A program made the translations under genes and the position numbers. From SCBR16-9 sp964537975 (GTDB lineage Bacteria; Hydrogenedentota; Hydrogenedentia; Hydrogenedentales; SCBR16-9): 64,000 nt of DNA. Numbering within the stretch: the stretch's first letter is position 1; every line of letters starts with the position of its first letter. Shown here in pieces: positions 42,903 to 51,519 of this stretch. Below the pieces are notes generated by a model that did not search any database, was not told the DNA's origin, and was given only the letters and a program-made list of their open reading frames with translations. The stretch covers positions 88,947 to 152,946 of the forward strand of contig CAZIDP010000004.1 in the NCBI GenBank assembly GCA_964537975.1, read 5' to 3'.

Positions 42903-44219
42903 TCAGGTTTCATATAAAGACCACGGTTCACGCATGGGTCGTGATTTCGCTGCGTCCGCTTCCTGGTTATCAAGAAAGCGTTCATTTTTCGGGTCCCAAT
43001 AGAGGGTTTGTTCCAACTCAGCACATATGTTGGCCAGATGGCACATGGTTGAGGAGCGGTGCCCGGATTCAACATGGCCCCGTGGCTTTTCACCAGTTTT
43101 TATGCAATGAATAAAGTTTTGGTGATGGTCCCCTTCAGCGACTATATGTATTTCATCAGGGCCAATTTCTGAATCCAGTAGATTGGCAGGGTCTGAGCGG
43201 ATACCATCACGATTCACAAAGATTGAACCCTCATCGCCGACAAATTTTATGCCTTCACCTTCGTATCCAGAGTCAGCAAAATGTACGATAACACCAGATT
43301 CAAAACGAAAATCAATATTCCATCTTGCCACTGTGTCATAAAGTGCCCCTCTGGTAATGACACCACTACCAGAAATTTCTACTGGACCGGTCTCGTCTGC
43401 ATCCAATGCCATTTGAACTGTGTCAAGGTGGTGAGTGCCCCACTCTGTTATGCGCCCGCCAGAATAGTCGCGCATGTAGGTCCAGCCACGTACCGGGATA
43501 CATTTCTGAGAACAATAGGGAGTCCAGCGTGCCGGGCCAAGCCAAAGGTCATAATCAACAAAGTCAGGTGGTTCTTCCTCCGGACAGGCTCCACCAGATG
43601 GACCTGGAAAAAGTACAACTTCAACATGTTTCAAATTGCCAAGCCGACCATTCCTTACCAATTCAACTGCACGTGGGAATCCCCAGTGTGAACGCTGTTG
43701 CGCGCCATGTTGTATCACAGCACCGGTACGTTTGGCTGTATCTGCCAACACCCGACCCTCTTCGATGGTCAAAGTCATGGGCTTTTCAATATAGGCATGC
43801 TTGCCCACACGTGCAGCATACAAGGCAGGCATTACATGCCAATGTTCTGGGGTAGCAACACATATAGCGTCGACATCATTGTCGGCAACCAAGTCACGAA
43901 AGTCATTAAATTCCTTGCAGGCATCATATTTTTCGAGGCCTAACTGTTGAGCATATCGGTCTTGAATTTTGTTGCGTAAGTCACCACGTTTCTGTGCATT
44001 CACATCACATACTGCAACCACTTGGGTCTGTTCACGTTCAACATACCGGTACGCATGGCCTGTATTCATCGCGCCACATCCTACAATTCCAATACCAATC
44101 TTCTCGGAGGGTGGAATATGACCTTCTCTGCCCAGTACCCGTGACGGTAGTATCATCGGTGCTGCTACCGCTGCTACAGTTCCAGCAAGGAAACTGCGTC
44201 GTGAAATTCCATGTTGCAT
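42903..44219 (-). CDS. Tat-targeted Gfo/Idh/MocA family oxidoreductase, second copy
   Basis: A 438-residue protein. HGISRRSFLAGTVAAVAAP is a twin-arginine signal. The Rossmann loop is IGIVGCGAMNTGHAYRY; the catalytic EKPMTL motif follows HAYI; TEWGTHHLDTVQMAL provides the conserved His segment. It should oxidise a sugar or glycoside in the periplasm. The frame opens at 44249, but the ATG at 44219 lies ~10 bases after GGAGG. It is the first gene of the operon with ThuA and sugar isomerase. It is a paralogue of the enzyme at 14108-15391, not a recent duplicate. Confidence 0.9.
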   Translation of the reverse strand: MQHGISRRSFLAGTVAAVAAPMILPSRVLGREGHIPPSEKIGIGIVGCGAMNTGHAYRYVEREQTQVVAVCDVNAQKRGDLRNKIQDRYAQQLGLEKYDACKEFNDFRDLVADNDVDAICVATPEHWHVMPALYAARVGKHAYIEKPMTLTIEEGRVLADTAKRTGAVIQHGAQQRSHWGFPRAVELVRNGRLGNLKHVEVVLFPGPSGGACPEEEPPDFVDYDLWLGPARWTPYCSQKCIPVRGWTYMRDYSGGRITEWGTHHLDTVQMALDADETGPVEISGSGVITRGALYDTVARWNIDFRFESGVIVHFADSGYEGEGIKFVGDEGSIFVNRDGIRSDPANLLDSEIGPDEIHIVAEGDHHQNFIHCIKTGEKPRGHVESGHRSSTMCHLANICAELEQTLYWDPKNERFLDNQEADAAKSRPMREPWSLYET

Positions 44220-44526
44220 TTTCACACATCCTCCAAGATTTTCTGCCATTGTAGTCCATAAATTAAAGCATCAATTTTATAAAAAATGAGACTACTCAAA
44301 TTAAATTAAAATTTATGCATTTGAACTAAAACGGCAATTTTTTTATAGTTTTGTACCAATTCCTAAAAAAAAAACGAAATCACTCCGTTATCAATGAATG
44401 TGAATGCGTTAACGTGTTTCGAATTTGAAACAGAACTCACCCACATTCCATTGAAATGCCTTTTGGCCTAAAAAAGTTTCACAAGATAATAATTATAAAT
44501 TACAAAAGTATTTTTCACAGTAACCT
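44220..44526. other. Intergenic region, nothing recognised
   Basis: The ~300 bp contain A- and T-rich tracts and should hold the Gfo operon promoter. No inverted repeat, sigma-54 element or small gene is clear. Confidence 0.45.
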
Positions 44527-45420
44527 TCATGTCAAAGGCACAATCTTTTTAGCAATTTTATCGCCCCGTCGGGTAAGTGAAGTAATAGAATCGACACCCA
44601 ACTCCATTAAATAATCCCGGGCTCGATCCAAACCTGCCCCTACATCAGATACATTATGGCTGTCATCGCCAAAACAGAAAGGTAATCCCAATTCTTTGGC
44701 TTCTTGTACTAACCAGGGAGCAGGATAAGGTCGCCCAAGCTTTTTGCGGTATCCGGCAGTATTGAGGTCCAATATACACCCGTTGTCCCGAATAGCTTCC
44801 ATTGCCCGGTAAGCGGCTCGACGTATGGCTTGAGAATCGACTGCGGTTTCACTGGGAGCAAATTTTCTTACCAGGTCTAAATGTCCGACGACATCTGGTT
44901 GTAAATTAATGACCATTTCCCGCACCAGTTCGTAATATCGTACTGTTAATGCATCAAGACCACCATGTAATCGGGCAGCTTCACCCAGGAGCTCAGGCGA
45001 ATAATCAATCATAATGCCATCTACATAATGTACAGAACCTACCATGTAATCAAAGTTGTACCTATTACGATAATCAAGCATGATTTCAATATAGCGGTCT
45101 TCCGGAACAATTTCGGCTTCAAAACCTTTTAATAACGTAATCTGGTCTTTAAATTTTGGAATTAACGCATCCATCTCCTGGGAATACACATCAAAATTAT
45201 TTTCAAGCGTTTCTACAGTCCAGCCCATGTCAATTTCATCGGGATATAATAAGTCTGGGTGTAAACGTGGCGCATGCTCGGTTACCCCAAAAGTGTTGTA
45301 ACCGGTATCAACAGCTGCCTCGATCATGTCGGAGAGGATATCTGAGGCATGATCACAATATTTACTGCTGTGTCCACCATGCAGAGAAACTTTCCAATGG
45401 GCCACAGATTTTGGAGACAT
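44527..45420 (-). CDS. PHP-family histidinol-phosphatase-like protein
   Basis: A 297-residue PHP metal-dependent phosphoesterase, HisK-like in length. Metal-binding blocks are SLHGGHSSKYCDHA, FGVTEHAP, GFEAEIVP, GSVHYVDG, VVGHLDLVRKF and CFGDDSHN, all in family order. HisK-type enzymes dephosphorylate histidinol phosphate, but many PHP members act on other small phosphates, so the substrate is open. No signal peptide. It diverges from the SMP-30 gene and has no other his gene near, so biosynthetic linkage is not shown. Confidence 0.82.
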   Translation of the reverse strand: MSPKSVAHWKVSLHGGHSSKYCDHASDILSDMIEAAVDTGYNTFGVTEHAPRLHPDLLYPDEIDMGWTVETLENNFDVYSQEMDALIPKFKDQITLLKGFEAEIVPEDRYIEIMLDYRNRYNFDYMVGSVHYVDGIMIDYSPELLGEAARLHGGLDALTVRYYELVREMVINLQPDVVGHLDLVRKFAPSETAVDSQAIRRAAYRAMEAIRDNGCILDLNTAGYRKKLGRPYPAPWLVQEAKELGLPFCFGDDSHNVSDVGAGLDRARDYLMELGVDSITSLTRRGDKIAKKIVPLT

Positions 45421-45672
45421 AAGTCAATACCTTTCATTTTGTCGTATTATTGTCATGTTTATTCTAGGGAGAAATTGATCTGGAAACAAGTATTTTGATT
45501 TCGTAGCATTTGAGTGCAAAAAATCTATCTTATACAGTTTATAGTTACTGACGTTATCAAAGATGATTATCGCGGACAAGTTATGTACACTGGAGGATGA
45601 ATTAGACATTTTGCCAGAATAAACTTGGTACTTGTCATCTTGACAAAATGATCAAAGTAACAAAAGGGAGGC

Positions 45673-46626
45673 TTGAATATGTTTGAAAATTGGATATTTA
45701 CAGGAGTATTGGTCATAGGATTTGCCATGGCAGGATTTAGCGTCAGAGCACAAGAAAAGGAAAATGTATTAACAGATAAAGATGCCACACCTGATCAGCT
45801 CATTACTGACTTCCAATTTACTGAGGGACCGGTATGGTTACCGGGTCACAATATACTCATATTCAGCGATATTCCAGCAAGTACGATTTATCAAGAAGAT
45901 GGTGTAGTTTTTCGCAAACCCAGCGGCCAGTCCAATGGATTGACCCTGGACCGGGAAGGGCGGCTTATTGCGGCAGAGCATGAAACCCGTCGCGTTACAC
46001 GAACCGAAGGAGATGGTACCATCACTATATTGGCAGAGAGTTACGATGGAAAACGATTAAACAGTCCCAATGATGTAATAGTACGTTCTGATGGAATGAT
46101 ATTTTTTACCGACCCACCCTATGGTCTCCCAGGGATGCTGGAGGGCCCACATGCAGAGTTAACATTTTCTGGTGTATATGCCTTGTTGCCCGGTGAGGAA
46201 TTGGTACTATTGATCGATGACTTTGACAAGCCAAATGGCTTGACGCTGTCACCCGATGAATCTATTCTATATGTTGCTGATACAGATGGCGCGCACATCC
46301 GTGCTTTCGATGTCGCAGAGGACGGTACTTTGAGTAATGATCGCCACTTTTATGATTTGCCAACCCCAGATGGAATAAAGACCGATACACAAGGACGTAT
46401 CTGGGCCACAGCACGTGATGGTGTACATGTCATATCTCCAGATGGAGAACGTGTTTTAGTGATAGAATGCCCGGAAATACCGGCAAATTTATGTTTTGGT
46501 GGTGAGAACGGAGATATCTTGTATGTGACTGCCAGAAATTCGGTGTATCAGATAACAACCAACGTCGAGGGTATTCGTCCAACAGTCGATGCTGTGTTTT
46601 CTGTGGTAGATAATGCAAAAAATTAA
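45673..46626 (+). CDS. Secreted SMP-30/gluconolactonase-family protein
   Basis: A 317-residue six-bladed propeller with a signal peptide (VLVIGFAMAGFSVRAQ). Characteristic blocks are FTEGPVWLPGHNILIFSD, LNSPNDVIVRSDGMIFFTD, KPNGLTLSPDESILYVAD and DGIKTDTQGRIWAT, holding the Glu, Asn and Asp metal ligands. Such enzymes hydrolyse sugar lactones such as gluconolactone, which would form downstream of Gfo/Idh-type oxidation. AAAGGGAGG precedes the ATG. A strong terminator follows. Confidence 0.9.
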   Translation: MNMFENWIFTGVLVIGFAMAGFSVRAQEKENVLTDKDATPDQLITDFQFTEGPVWLPGHNILIFSDIPASTIYQEDGVVFRKPSGQSNGLTLDREGRLIAAEHETRRVTRTEGDGTITILAESYDGKRLNSPNDVIVRSDGMIFFTDPPYGLPGMLEGPHAELTFSGVYALLPGEELVLLIDDFDKPNGLTLSPDESILYVADTDGAHIRAFDVAEDGTLSNDRHFYDLPTPDGIKTDTQGRIWATARDGVHVISPDGERVLVIECPEIPANLCFGGENGDILYVTARNSVYQITTNVEGIRPTVDAVFSVVDNAKN

Positions 46627-46677
46627 TCGAAACATTACTGTACTAAAATAAACTTCGAAATTAAATCAACAATAAAT

Positions 46678-46713
46678 AACGGCACTGACTTTAATAAGTT
46701 CAGTGTCGTTTTT
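46678..46713 (+). terminator. Rho-independent terminator after the SMP-30 gene
   Basis: The arms around 46678-46691 and 46696-46710 pair almost fully (AACGGCACTGA with TCAGTGTCGTT, plus CTT/AAG at the loop). T residues follow (46709-46713). It insulates the following sigma-54-driven gene. Confidence 0.75.
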
Positions 46714-46937
46714 GTGCATTTTTTATATTTTATTCATAAATAACATGATTTTATCAAAGCATCGAGCATGACAAACAATCAATTGTTTATCAGACTTGAT
46801 TATAAATAATTATTCATTCCTGACTAAGTTTGTAATGTTTATTTTTCTTGTTAAGTAAACGCTTATATAATACTGCAAATTCTAATAATTAGACCGCGCT
46901 AATAGTGAGTATTTGATTTATTTAAGCCCAAATTTTA

Positions 46938-46954
46938 TTGGCATGAATGTTGCT
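46938..46954 (+). promoter_or_regulatory. Sigma-54 (-24/-12) promoter of PEP-CTERM gene 1
   Basis: TTGGCATGAATGTTGCT matches the sigma-54 consensus with exactly 10 bases between GG (46940-46941) and GC (46952-46953). The predicted start near 46965 leaves a ~120-nt leader. A perfect AAACAAT-CA-ATTGTTT inverted repeat ~150 bp upstream (46773-46788) could be an activator site. Confidence 0.85.
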
Positions 46955-47049
46955 TCAATGTAGCCCAGTAGGTTGTGTGGCAAAGCAAGTATGCTTTCCA
47001 GCATGTAGCAGTTCTTGCCAGCATGCGATAACATGAATGAAGCAAATAT

Positions 47050-47066
47050 CTTGAGATATTCTCAAG
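47050..47066 (+). promoter_or_regulatory. Hairpin in the leader of PEP-CTERM gene 1
   Basis: CTTGAGA-TAT-TCTCAAG forms a perfect 7-bp stem with a 3-nt loop, ~8 bases before the GAAGGAA ribosome site and 20 bases before the start codon. It might protect the mRNA or modulate translation. Confidence 0.4.
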
Positions 47067-47086
47067 AAAAAATGAAGGAACACTGA

Positions 47087-47785
47087 ATGAGTAAACGTTA
47101 TGTAAAGATGATGTTGTTGGGAGTGATGGTTGCAGGTTTGATGGCTATGCCCGCCATGGCGACACTTGTGGATGACGCAATAGCCAAAACACCAGGCCAT
47201 GAGTCTTCTATTTTATCTATCTATAATGCTTATACTGGAGTACCATCGTCGGCTGGTGATTTATTCAGTCTCTATGTCACTACCAGTACTTGGCAAAATG
47301 TATCCCTGATTGAATGGGAATTTCTTGCACATGAATCCGGATGGTCCCAAACTATTGGATTTTATGAAGCAGGTAACAACACCAACAGAACTAGCCTGTT
47401 TTCAGCGCCTCCTGCGCCTGTACCAGGATTTGGTTCTACAGTGCTTGATCCTGCGATGACAATCGGTTTTTATGATTTTGTCCAAAGTACTTCATATTAT
47501 TACTCGGAAGATGCATTGAATCCAAGTAGCCTTACTCGTATGCTTGCCTTTTTGATTGGAGGAGATGATTATGAGTCAGTTGGAAATGGCCAGAGTTATA
47601 CTTCAACCTACTTACTGGCTTTTGAAGATAAAACCGACTGGGATTACAATGATGTAGTGTTTGTTGTTACCATAACTGGAACAAAAGACCCACTGAATGG
47701 TGACCCAATTCCTGAACCAGCAACAATGGCACTGTTGGGCATGGGTATAATCGGTATTGCTTTACGTAAAAGATTTGTTGCTTAA
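47087..47785 (+). CDS. PEP-CTERM surface protein with DUF4114 domain, copy 1
   Basis: A 232-residue secreted protein. The signal peptide ends MAMPAMATLVDD. The middle carries the DUF4114 block LLAFEDKTDWDYNDVVFVV. The C-terminus is a textbook PEP-CTERM sorting signal: PIPEPATMALLGMG, then a hydrophobic helix and a basic RKRFVA tail. Such proteins are cut and anchored by an exosortase, usually with exopolysaccharide loci. It is driven by a sigma-54 promoter and closed by a strong terminator, so it forms a one-gene unit. No exosortase gene is in the window. Confidence 0.93.
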   Translation: MSKRYVKMMLLGVMVAGLMAMPAMATLVDDAIAKTPGHESSILSIYNAYTGVPSSAGDLFSLYVTTSTWQNVSLIEWEFLAHESGWSQTIGFYEAGNNTNRTSLFSAPPAPVPGFGSTVLDPAMTIGFYDFVQSTSYYYSEDALNPSSLTRMLAFLIGGDDYESVGNGQSYTSTYLLAFEDKTDWDYNDVVFVVTITGTKDPLNGDPIPEPATMALLGMGIIGIALRKRFVA

Positions 47786-47840
47786 TGCAATGAAGCTTGA
47801 TTACAACAATTTTCATTGTGATTAAGTTGAGATGAATTTT

Positions 47841-47880
47841 AAAAGCCTGAGGCTGGTTAAAACAGCTTCAGGCTTTTTTT
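47841..47880. terminator. Strong bidirectional terminator between PEP-CTERM 1 and carB
   Basis: A 15-bp stem with one mismatch (47841-47855 with 47863-47877) has T7 following on the plus strand (47874-47880) and a matching T run on the minus strand, so it may serve both convergent genes. Confidence 0.85.
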
Positions 47881-47989
47881 ATGACATTCAGGTTATCGTA
47901 ATACACGAAAAAGTGCTTTTTTTATATATGCATTTTCGAATGGTACTTCTGATATTTATCTATTGAAGAACTTGGCCTCGTGAAACTGG

Positions 47990-50900
47990 TTAAAATATTT
48001 CTTTATGATATTCCTGGATAGATTTCACATCCGTTTTTCCGCTTTTATAAGCGCCGATACCACGTACCGCAGCTAACGCGGCAGATACTGTTGTAATGTA
48101 AGGCAGCTTATAACGTATAGCAGCTTTTCGTATGTACGAATCGTCATGCTCGCTTTGTTGCCCACTGGGTGTGTTGATAACCAGATCGATATCACCGTTT
48201 TTAATCATATCTGCAAGGTTGGGCCGTCCTTCTTGAAGCTTTTTTACATGCAAGGCTTCTATATTATTTTCCCCAAGGCAGCGTTGTGTACCTTCAGTGG
48301 TATAAATAGTAAAACCTAAATCCGAAAATTGTCTTGCTGCTTCTACTATACCCGGTTTGTCTTCATCGGCCACCGTTATCAATACTGCCCCTTCGATTGG
48401 CAGGGTATGGTAGGCAGCTTGTTCCGCTTTGTAAAAAGCGAGTCCAAAATTGTTTGCCATCCCCAGCACTTCACCTGTTGACCGCATTTCAGGTCCCAGG
48501 AGGGGGTCTACTTCGGGAAACATATTAAAGGGGAATACAGCTTCTTTTACACCGAAATAGTTAAAATGTCGATCTTTCAATCCCAACGCTTTCAACCGCA
48601 TACCCAACATTATCTGGGTTGCCAGTCTTGCCATAGAGATATTGCAAACTTTAGATACCAAAGGTACGGTTCGCGAAGCTCTCGGGTTGGCTTCCAGGAT
48701 ATATACACAGTCGTCTGCGATAGCATATTGAATATTCATCAGTCCGACAACATTCAAAGCTACAGCGATGCGTTTTGTGTATTCATAGATTGTGTCAATA
48801 TGTTTGGGTGGAATACTGATTGGCGGAATCACGCATGCAGAATCACCGGAGTGGATTCCAGCTCTTTCAATATGTTCCATGACCGCAGGAACAAATGCAG
48901 CTTCGCCATCAGCAATGGCATCGGCTTCGACCTCAATCGCATTTTCCAGAAACTTATCTATGAGTATGGGACGATCGGGTGTTACATCTACAGCGGCAAC
49001 AACATAGCGGAGCAACATGGCTTCGTTATGAATGACTTCCATGCCCCGTCCTCCCAGCACATAAGAAGGACGTACCATGAGAGGATACCCTATGCTTGAA
49101 GCGATTTCTATCGCTTCTTCTGGAGTGCTTGCCATTCCCGATTCTGGTTGTGGGATACCGAGCTTCCGCATAACATGACGAAACCGATCACGGTCCTCTG
49201 CAAGATCAATGGTTTCTGGTGATGTACCCAGTATTGGAACACCGGCTTCTGCCAGTTCTTTGGCAATATTCAAAGGTGTCTGACCACCAAACTGCACAAT
49301 GACACCTTCCGGTCGCTCGTTTTCGTAGATGCTCAACACATCTTCTACGGTCAACGGCTCGAAATAAAGTCTGGCTGCCGTATCATAATCTGTAGAGACG
49401 GTCTCTGGGTTACAATTCACCATGATTGCGTCGCAGTCAGCATCGCGTAGCGCATAGGCAGCGTGGACACAGCAATAATCAAATTCTATGCCCTGACCAA
49501 TGCGATTTGGGCCACCGCCAAGCACCATAATCTTTTTGCGGCTGCCAGAGGAAAGTGCTGCAAGCGAGCCTATCGTTCCATTATACGTTGAATAGTAATA
49601 CGCTGCATCTTCAACACCGCTCACCGGTACAGGCTCCCAGGATTCTATAATACCAAGCTCATTTCGTTGTGTTCGAATTTCTGCTTCTTCACATTCGAGC
49701 AGCTTGGCCAGGTATTTGTCTGCAAAGCCGTCTTTTTTAGCCTTGGCAAGTAAATCATCAGGAAGCAAGTTCCCTTTGTGCTTGAGAATTTCTTCTTCGA
49801 GTTGCACCAGTTCTTTCATCTGTTCCAAAAACCAGACATTAATATTGGTACGCTCGCGGATTTCCTCAATAGTAGCACCATGACGAAGTGCTTCATAGAT
49901 AATAAACTGACGCTCACTTGTCGGAGTGCTTAGCCCACGTAATAGAGTTTCTTTGGATTGGGTATTAAAATCTTTGGCAAACCCTAAACCATAACGCCCA
50001 ATTTCAAGCGACCGTATGGCCTTGTGCAGCGCTTCCTTGTAGTTGCGGCCGATACTCATCACTTCACCAACAGCCCGCATCTGAGTACCAAGCTTGTCTT
50101 CGACGTTATTAAACTTCTCGAAAGCCCAACGAGCAAATTTAACTACCACATACTCGCCAGAGGGCGTATATTTTTCAAGTGTTCCTTCTCGCCAATACGG
50201 CAGCTCATCTAAAGTCAATCCACCTGCAAGGAGTGCGGAGATTAATGCAATTGGGAAGCCGGTCGCTTTCGAGGCAAGTGCTGAGGATCGTGAGGTACGG
50301 GGATTTATCTCAATGACAACCACCCTGTCCGACACAGGATCATGCGCAAATTGTACATTGGTGCCACCAATTACCTGGATAGCTTCGACAATACTGTATG
50401 CATATTGTTGCAGACGTTGCTGAAGAGATTCAGGAACGGTCAGCATGGGTGCGGTACAAAATGAATCTCCGGTATGGACTCCCATAGGGTCGACATTCTC
50501 AATGAAACATACCGTAACCATCTGGTTCTTTGCGTCACGCACCACCTCCAATTCCAGCTCTTCCCACCCAAGAACAGATTCTTCAACCAGCACCTGATTC
50601 ACCATACTCGCCGCCAGGCCACGTGATACCACCGTGCGCAATTCTTCTACATTGTATACCAGGCCACCACCAGTTCCACCGAGTGTGTAAGCTGGTCTGA
50701 TAACTACTGGATAGCCAAGCGTTTCCGCGATTTTCTCTGCTTCTTCCACTGAGTAGGCCAGTTCGCTTTGCGCGACTTCAATGCCAAGTTCAGCCATGGT
50801 CGCCTTGAAGCTTTCACGGTCTTCACCCCGTTGAATTGCATCAATATCGACGCCGATTACTTTGACATTGTGTTTGGCAAGCACCCCCAGACGTGATAAC

Positions 50901-51202
50901 TCTGATGCAAGATTCAGCCCTGTTTGCCCACCTAAATTTGGTAAAAGTGAATCCGGCTTTTCTTTGGCAATTATTTTTGTCAATGTTTCCGGGTTTAGCG
51001 GTTCAATGTACGTATATTCGGCTAAGCCAGGGTCTGTCATGATCGTCGCGGGATTTGAATTTACCAATACTATTTCATATCCAAGCTGGCGTAACGCCTT
51101 GCATGCCTGTGTACCGGAATAATCAAACTCACACGCCTGACCAATTACAATCGGACCGGAACCTATAATCATTACCTTGTGGATGTCATCACGACGTGGC
51201 AT
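47990..51202 (-). CDS. carB: Carbamoyl-phosphate synthase large subunit
   Basis: A 1070-residue protein of standard length. Two homologous halves each carry an ATP-grasp domain: the first opens HKVMIIGSGPIVIGQACEFDYSG, the second KIMVLGGGPNRIGQGIEFDY. A C-terminal MGS-like allosteric domain follows (~940-1070). It joins ammonia from the small subunit with bicarbonate and two ATP to form carbamoyl phosphate for pyrimidines and arginine. The start has a GGGGGGA ribosome site. No carA is adjacent. The sequence looks intact. Confidence 0.97.
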   Translation of the reverse strand: MPRRDDIHKVMIIGSGPIVIGQACEFDYSGTQACKALRQLGYEIVLVNSNPATIMTDPGLAEYTYIEPLNPETLTKIIAKEKPDSLLPNLGGQTGLNLASELSRLGVLAKHNVKVIGVDIDAIQRGEDRESFKATMAELGIEVAQSELAYSVEEAEKIAETLGYPVVIRPAYTLGGTGGGLVYNVEELRTVVSRGLAASMVNQVLVEESVLGWEELELEVVRDAKNQMVTVCFIENVDPMGVHTGDSFCTAPMLTVPESLQQRLQQYAYSIVEAIQVIGGTNVQFAHDPVSDRVVVIEINPRTSRSSALASKATGFPIALISALLAGGLTLDELPYWREGTLEKYTPSGEYVVVKFARWAFEKFNNVEDKLGTQMRAVGEVMSIGRNYKEALHKAIRSLEIGRYGLGFAKDFNTQSKETLLRGLSTPTSERQFIIYEALRHGATIEEIRERTNINVWFLEQMKELVQLEEEILKHKGNLLPDDLLAKAKKDGFADKYLAKLLECEEAEIRTQRNELGIIESWEPVPVSGVEDAAYYYSTYNGTIGSLAALSSGSRKKIMVLGGGPNRIGQGIEFDYCCVHAAYALRDADCDAIMVNCNPETVSTDYDTAARLYFEPLTVEDVLSIYENERPEGVIVQFGGQTPLNIAKELAEAGVPILGTSPETIDLAEDRDRFRHVMRKLGIPQPESGMASTPEEAIEIASSIGYPLMVRPSYVLGGRGMEVIHNEAMLLRYVVAAVDVTPDRPILIDKFLENAIEVEADAIADGEAAFVPAVMEHIERAGIHSGDSACVIPPISIPPKHIDTIYEYTKRIAVALNVVGLMNIQYAIADDCVYILEANPRASRTVPLVSKVCNISMARLATQIMLGMRLKALGLKDRHFNYFGVKEAVFPFNMFPEVDPLLGPEMRSTGEVLGMANNFGLAFYKAEQAAYHTLPIEGAVLITVADEDKPGIVEAARQFSDLGFTIYTTEGTQRCLGENNIEALHVKKLQEGRPNLADMIKNGDIDLVINTPSGQQSEHDDSYIRKAAIRYKLPYITTVSAALAAVRGIGAYKSGKTDVKSIQEYHKEIF

Positions 51203-51519
51203 GGAAATCCCCCCTGAGTAGTTATTGCATTAAAGAGTTGTTTCTAGAATGAGTAAACAAGAAAAAATGCATTGACGTGGCCCGAATTTGCCCAACTCCG
51301 GTACCCTTACCATGATTTTACTGTTTTTTGCCTCTTAAAATGCAAGATTTTATACTCTCATGCCTATTCTGCCCAATAGATATGAGTGCCAATAGATTTT
51401 TGAAGTATCAAAATTTACAAATCCCAGACATCTTCCATGTCCTCAATGTCCGGACCGTCGTATCGTTTTACATTTGTTTGTCAAGTCTAAAAAACAGGGT
51501 CAAATATATTTCAAAATAA
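51203..51519. other. Intergenic region upstream of carB
   Basis: The 317 bp contain the carB promoter on the minus strand. A 19-codon minus-strand stretch ending DIEDMEDVWDL (51415-51475) has good codon use but no start codon or ribosome site, and is not called a gene. No pyrimidine attenuator-type hairpin is clear. Confidence 0.45.

Noticed and set aside
44527..45420. Naming the PHP gene hisK/hisJ
   Set aside because: Metal motifs fit, but no histidine-biosynthesis neighbour and many PHP enzymes act on other phosphates.
51415..51475. Acidic minus-strand stretch ending in a stop after DIEDMEDVWDL
   Set aside because: No start codon or ribosome site and a stop just upstream; may be a remnant, but too short to call.
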